Source: JBBRLG01 sp038231495 (GTDB lineage: Bacteria > Planctomycetota > Planctomycetia > Gemmatales > Gemmataceae). From it: DNA of 6,270 nt. The notes below the pieces were generated by a model. The model did no database searches, was not told where the DNA came from, and saw only the letters and a list, made by a program, of their open reading frames with translations. The position numbers and the translations under genes were made by a program. The DNA is taken from the NCBI GenBank assembly GCA_038231495.1, contig JBBRLG010000446.1, positions 1 through 6,270 on the forward strand, written 5' to 3'. Shown here piece after piece: positions 6,185-6,270 of the stretch (positions are counted from its first letter, which is position 1; each line of letters starts with the position of its first letter).

Positions 6185-6270
6185 TGTGGTGCCAAGAATT
6201 GGTGAAACCAAAAAATGATTAGTATTAGAAATCAAGGGCCCCCCCAGCGCCCCGACTTCATTAGGGGATA

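Overview
This 6.27 kb window is GC-rich bacterial DNA, almost fully coding on the + strand. It reads like a planctomycete, possibly close to Gemmata. The grounds are a squalene-hopene-cyclase-like protein next to a DUF116-prenyltransferase fusion, frequent GTG/TTG starts with little Shine-Dalgarno sequence, and GC-rich extragenic palindromes. The taxonomic call comes from memory of such genomes and is moderate in confidence.

Layout: positions 1-107 hold no recognisable gene. Four genes follow in the same direction: (1) 108-1997, a class II triterpene-cyclase-like protein; (2) 2036-3829 (or from 1994), a fusion of a Cys-rich DUF116 domain with a trans-polyprenyl diphosphate synthase; (3) 3826-4368, a small protein that aligns by eye to E. 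coli chorismate lyase UbiC; (4) 4425-6008, a 12-helix major facilitator transporter. Genes 1-3 are very tightly packed (TTGA or 38-nt junction, then an ATGA overlap) and almost certainly form one transcription unit. Gene 4 follows after 56 nt with its own Shine-Dalgarno site and may be co-transcribed.

How the genes may work together: the polyprenyl synthase would make an isoprenoid diphosphate, the UbiC-like protein could supply 4-hydroxybenzoate or a related aromatic acid from chorismate, and the cyclase could cyclise an isoprenoid chain. The transporter could move a small acidic metabolite or an unrelated substrate. Together they suggest a cyclised isoprenoid or an aromatic-isoprenoid (meroterpenoid-like) product rather than ordinary hopanoids. 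No squalene synthase genes (hpnCDE-type) or UbiA prenyltransferase are in the window, so this is a hypothesis.

Positions 6009-6270 are non-coding and rich in structure. They hold a 28-bp perfect inverted repeat nested in an outer 9-bp inverted repeat on the same dyad axis. A second REP-like hairpin follows, built on the same GA-GC-GNAA-GC-GA core. From about 6212 to the window end the sequence becomes more AT-rich, and I see no gene there.
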